A stretch of 8,001 nt of DNA from an uncultured Devosia sp. GTDB taxonomy: Bacteria; Pseudomonadota; Alphaproteobacteria; Rhizobiales; Devosiaceae. Positions 6,585-8,001 of the stretch are shown piece after piece. Numbering within the stretch: the stretch's first letter is position 1; each line of letters starts with the position of its first letter. The translations under genes were made by a program, and so were the position numbers. The DNA is taken from positions 1 through 8,001 of the forward strand of contig CAMLOA010000066.1 of NCBI GenBank assembly GCA_946481445.1, given 5' to 3'. Under the pieces are notes generated by a model that was given only the letters and a program-made list of their open reading frames with translations, was not told the origin of the DNA and ran no database searches.

Positions 6585-7637
6585 CTAAACTGCGGGATGC
6601 AAAGGGCCAGTTGTTGCCCGACCGGTACTGCGCCGAGCCACGAGGCGGGGAGAAACGATGAAGTGTTCGGCTTCCGTCCTGCCCTTGATGCGCTCGATCA
6701 GGAGGCGCGTGGCCTGCAGGCCGAGGAGTTCTCCCGACTGGTCGATGCTAGAGAGGCTGTTCTGGGCATAGTCGCAGAACATGGTGTTGTCATAGCCGAC
6801 AATGCCCAGGTCGTCGGGGATCGACAGGCCGAGTTCGGTGACCACGCTGATTACTTCGAGCGCGATGAAATCGGTCCAGCAGAAGATCGCGTCGGGCCGG
6901 TTGGGGCCCTGCATCAGCCGGCGCGTGGCGATCTGCACTTCGCGCAGGGTCTGCGGGATCTGGATGATGTTGATGTTCTGGCCAAGCCCGGCCTCGACCA
7001 TGCCGCGCCGGTAGCCCAGCTCGCGCTCGCCGAGGATCGTCGCTGTCCCGCTCCGGAGACTGATCATGGCGATCTTCTCGTAGCCCGCGCCGACCAGGTG
7101 ACGCACGGCGAGCAATCCACCCTGCTGGTCGTTGTTGTTGACGGTATCGAAATGAGCGGCTGCCGGGTCGTGATGACCGATGGTGACCAGCGGCTTCTTG
7201 GCAGCGATGGCATCGAGATTGGCGCGATCCTCGGTCGATCCGATCAGAACAAGGCCGTCCATCTGCCGGTCGATCATGGCTTCCACGATGGCCATCTCGC
7301 CGGCCGGATTGCTCTGGCTGATGCCGATCATGGCGCGATACTGCGTGCGCTCCAGCGCATTGTTCACGCCCACCATGATGTCGGCGAAGAAGGGGTTGCG
7401 GATATCTGGCAGGACCAGGCCCAGCGTATAGGTCTGGCCGCGCATGCCGCGCGCAGCCGCCAAGGGGCGATAGCCGAGCTTGTCCATCGAGGCCTGCACC
7501 TTGGCGCGCAGCGCATCGGACACGCCGTAGGCGTCGCGCAAGACCTTGGACACGGCGGCGACGGAAACGCCAGCGTCCTCAGCCACTTCGCGGATGGTGA
7601 CGCGTCCGGAGCGCGTTTCGCTCTTCTTGATCGTCAT
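6585..7637 (-). CDS. LacI-family transcriptional regulator
   Basis: A 350-residue sugar-responsive DNA-binding regulator of normal family length. The N-terminal helix-turn-helix is VTIREVAEDAGVSVAAVSKV (13-32), followed by the hinge region KLGYRPLAAARGMRG (53-67). The periplasmic-binding-protein-like sensor starts at TLGLVLPDIRNPFFADIMVG (71-90) and includes QMDGLVLIGS (125-134), the segment GERELGYRRGM (203-213), PDAIFCWTDFIALEV (248-262), DLGIVGYDNT (276-285) and SSIDQS (296-301). The start is ATG at 7637 with GGGGGA 7 nt upstream. It is divergent from a putative alpha-L-rhamnosidase gene, so it most likely represses that gene and perhaps itself, released by a rhamnose-related sugar (inference). 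The ligand cannot be read from the residues alone. Confidence 0.95.
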   Translation of the reverse strand: MTIKKSETRSGRVTIREVAEDAGVSVAAVSKVLRDAYGVSDALRAKVQASMDKLGYRPLAAARGMRGQTYTLGLVLPDIRNPFFADIMVGVNNALERTQYRAMIGISQSNPAGEMAIVEAMIDRQMDGLVLIGSTEDRANLDAIAAKKPLVTIGHHDPAAAHFDTVNNNDQQGGLLAVRHLVGAGYEKIAMISLRSGTATILGERELGYRRGMVEAGLGQNINIIQIPQTLREVQIATRRLMQGPNRPDAIFCWTDFIALEVISVVTELGLSIPDDLGIVGYDNTMFCDYAQNSLSSIDQSGELLGLQATRLLIERIKGRTEAEHFIVSPRLVARRSTGRATTGPLHPAV

Positions 7638-7750
7638 CGATTTGTCCCCCGAACAACGCTCTGATTTTGCGAGCAGATTTTCTCCGTCGCACTAGCGCCG
7701 GCCGCTTCGGGCACCCTAGCGCAAGAATGCCTATTGCCAAAAGCTGAAAA

Positions 7751-7784
7751 ACGTAGAACGATACACGTAGAACATTCTACAGAA
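7751..7784. promoter_or_regulatory. Candidate LacI-type operator (tandem and palindromic)
   Basis: ACGTAGAAC occurs at 7751-7759 and again at 7765-7773, 14 bp apart. The second copy is part of the inverted repeat GTAGAA-CA-TTCTAC (7767-7780), and this overlaps a further one, TTCT-AC-AGAA (7775-7784). Palindromes of this size, upstream of a sugar gene and next to a divergent LacI-family gene, are typical operators. Binding by this regulator is inferred. Confidence 0.6.
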
Positions 7785-7804
7785 GCGCGGCAGCGCCATA
7801 TATC

Positions 7805-7810
7805 GGGAGG
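7805..7810 (+). promoter_or_regulatory. Ribosome binding site of the rhamnosidase-like gene
   Basis: GGGAGG, 6 nt before the GTG at 7817. It is the strongest such site in the window and decides the non-ATG start. Confidence 0.8.
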
Positions 7811-7816
7811 ATCGGC

Positions 7817-8001
7817 GTGAACGACGCAGTGGCACTTCATACCCAGGATTCGGAGCCGGCCCGGCTCAACTGGACGGCGTCCATGGTGCGACCCCTGGCC
7901 GATCAGGGTGTCGGCACCCCTGCCAGTTTCGTTGCCAAGTCGTTCTCGCTCGATACGGTTGGCGGTGGCGAAGTGCTGCATATCAGCGCCCTGGGGCTCT
8001 A
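7817..8001 (+). CDS. Putative alpha-L-rhamnosidase, N-terminal 61 residues only
   Basis: An open frame from the GTG at 7817 runs to the window edge. The visible part reads MNDAVALHTQDSEPARLNW and continues through PASFVAKSFSLD (35-46) to VLHISALGL (53-61). A Trp-containing start, a strand with x-F-x-L and then L-x-I-S-A-L-G-L is the pattern of the N-terminal beta-sandwich of bacterial alpha-L-rhamnosidases (GH78), which remove terminal L-rhamnose from glycosides. No catalytic residues are within the window, so the activity is not shown. There is no signal peptide at this start, suggesting a cytosolic enzyme, or one exported another way. The divergent LacI-type regulator and the operator-like repeat fit an inducible sugar gene. 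Another glycoside hydrolase with a similar N-terminal domain is possible. Confidence 0.68.
   Translation, partial: MNDAVALHTQDSEPARLNWTASMVRPLADQGVGTPASFVAKSFSLDTVGGGEVLHISALGL

Larger units (their letters stand above)
7638..7816. promoter_or_regulatory. Divergent promoter region between lacI-type regulator and rhamnosidase gene
   Basis: A 179-bp gap that must hold promoters for both genes. A TTGCCA at 7734-7739 could be a -35 element for the rightward gene, but the matching -10 is poor, so I do not call a promoter precisely. The left half is GC-rich without evident structure; the right half carries the repeat and palindrome described separately. Confidence 0.5.

Noticed and set aside
6573..7664. 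Plus-strand open frame of 363 codons covering the LacI-type gene
   Set aside because: It is antisense to a clear LacI-family protein and its translation shows no domain pattern.

Overview
The window is about 8 kb of GC-rich, densely coded DNA. Codon use and gene types suggest an alphaproteobacterium, possibly a sphingomonad; there is no rRNA or other marker gene to prove this. I see no mobile element, CRISPR array, tRNA or rRNA.

Left part (1-3561, minus strand): a compact three-gene operon read from right to left. It encodes an exported DUF2271 protein (3094-3561), a membrane PepSY-TM protein fused to a flavodoxin-like and a ferredoxin-reductase-like module (909-3083), and an ApbE-type FAD:protein FMN transferase that runs off the left edge (1-919). 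The spacings are a 10-bp gap and then an 11-bp overlap, so the genes are probably co-transcribed. The DUF2271 protein contains DGITGAS, which fits the motif at which ApbE attaches FMN to Ser/Thr. The membrane protein carries four histidines at its membrane faces plus FMN-, FAD- and NAD(P)H-binding motifs. Together they read as a route for electrons from cytosolic NAD(P)H across the inner membrane to a periplasmic flavoprotein.

Middle (3562-5745, plus strand): a 133-bp divergent intergenic region, then an OmpR-type response regulator and a sensor histidine kinase whose genes overlap by 4 bp. The kinase sensor loop contains a very acidic stretch that could bind a cation. Divergent placement suggests the pair controls the redox operon.

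Next (5796-6497, plus): a VIT/CCC1-family iron/manganese transporter homologue 50 bp after the kinase. Together with the PepSY reductase and the acidic sensor loop it makes a metal-handling theme plausible, but this is inference.

Right part (6585-8001): a separate sugar-catabolism module. A LacI-family repressor (minus) is divergent from the start of a gene resembling alpha-L-rhamnosidases (plus, cut by the window edge). The 179-bp gap between them holds a repeated, palindromic ACGTAGAAC element that is a good operator candidate.
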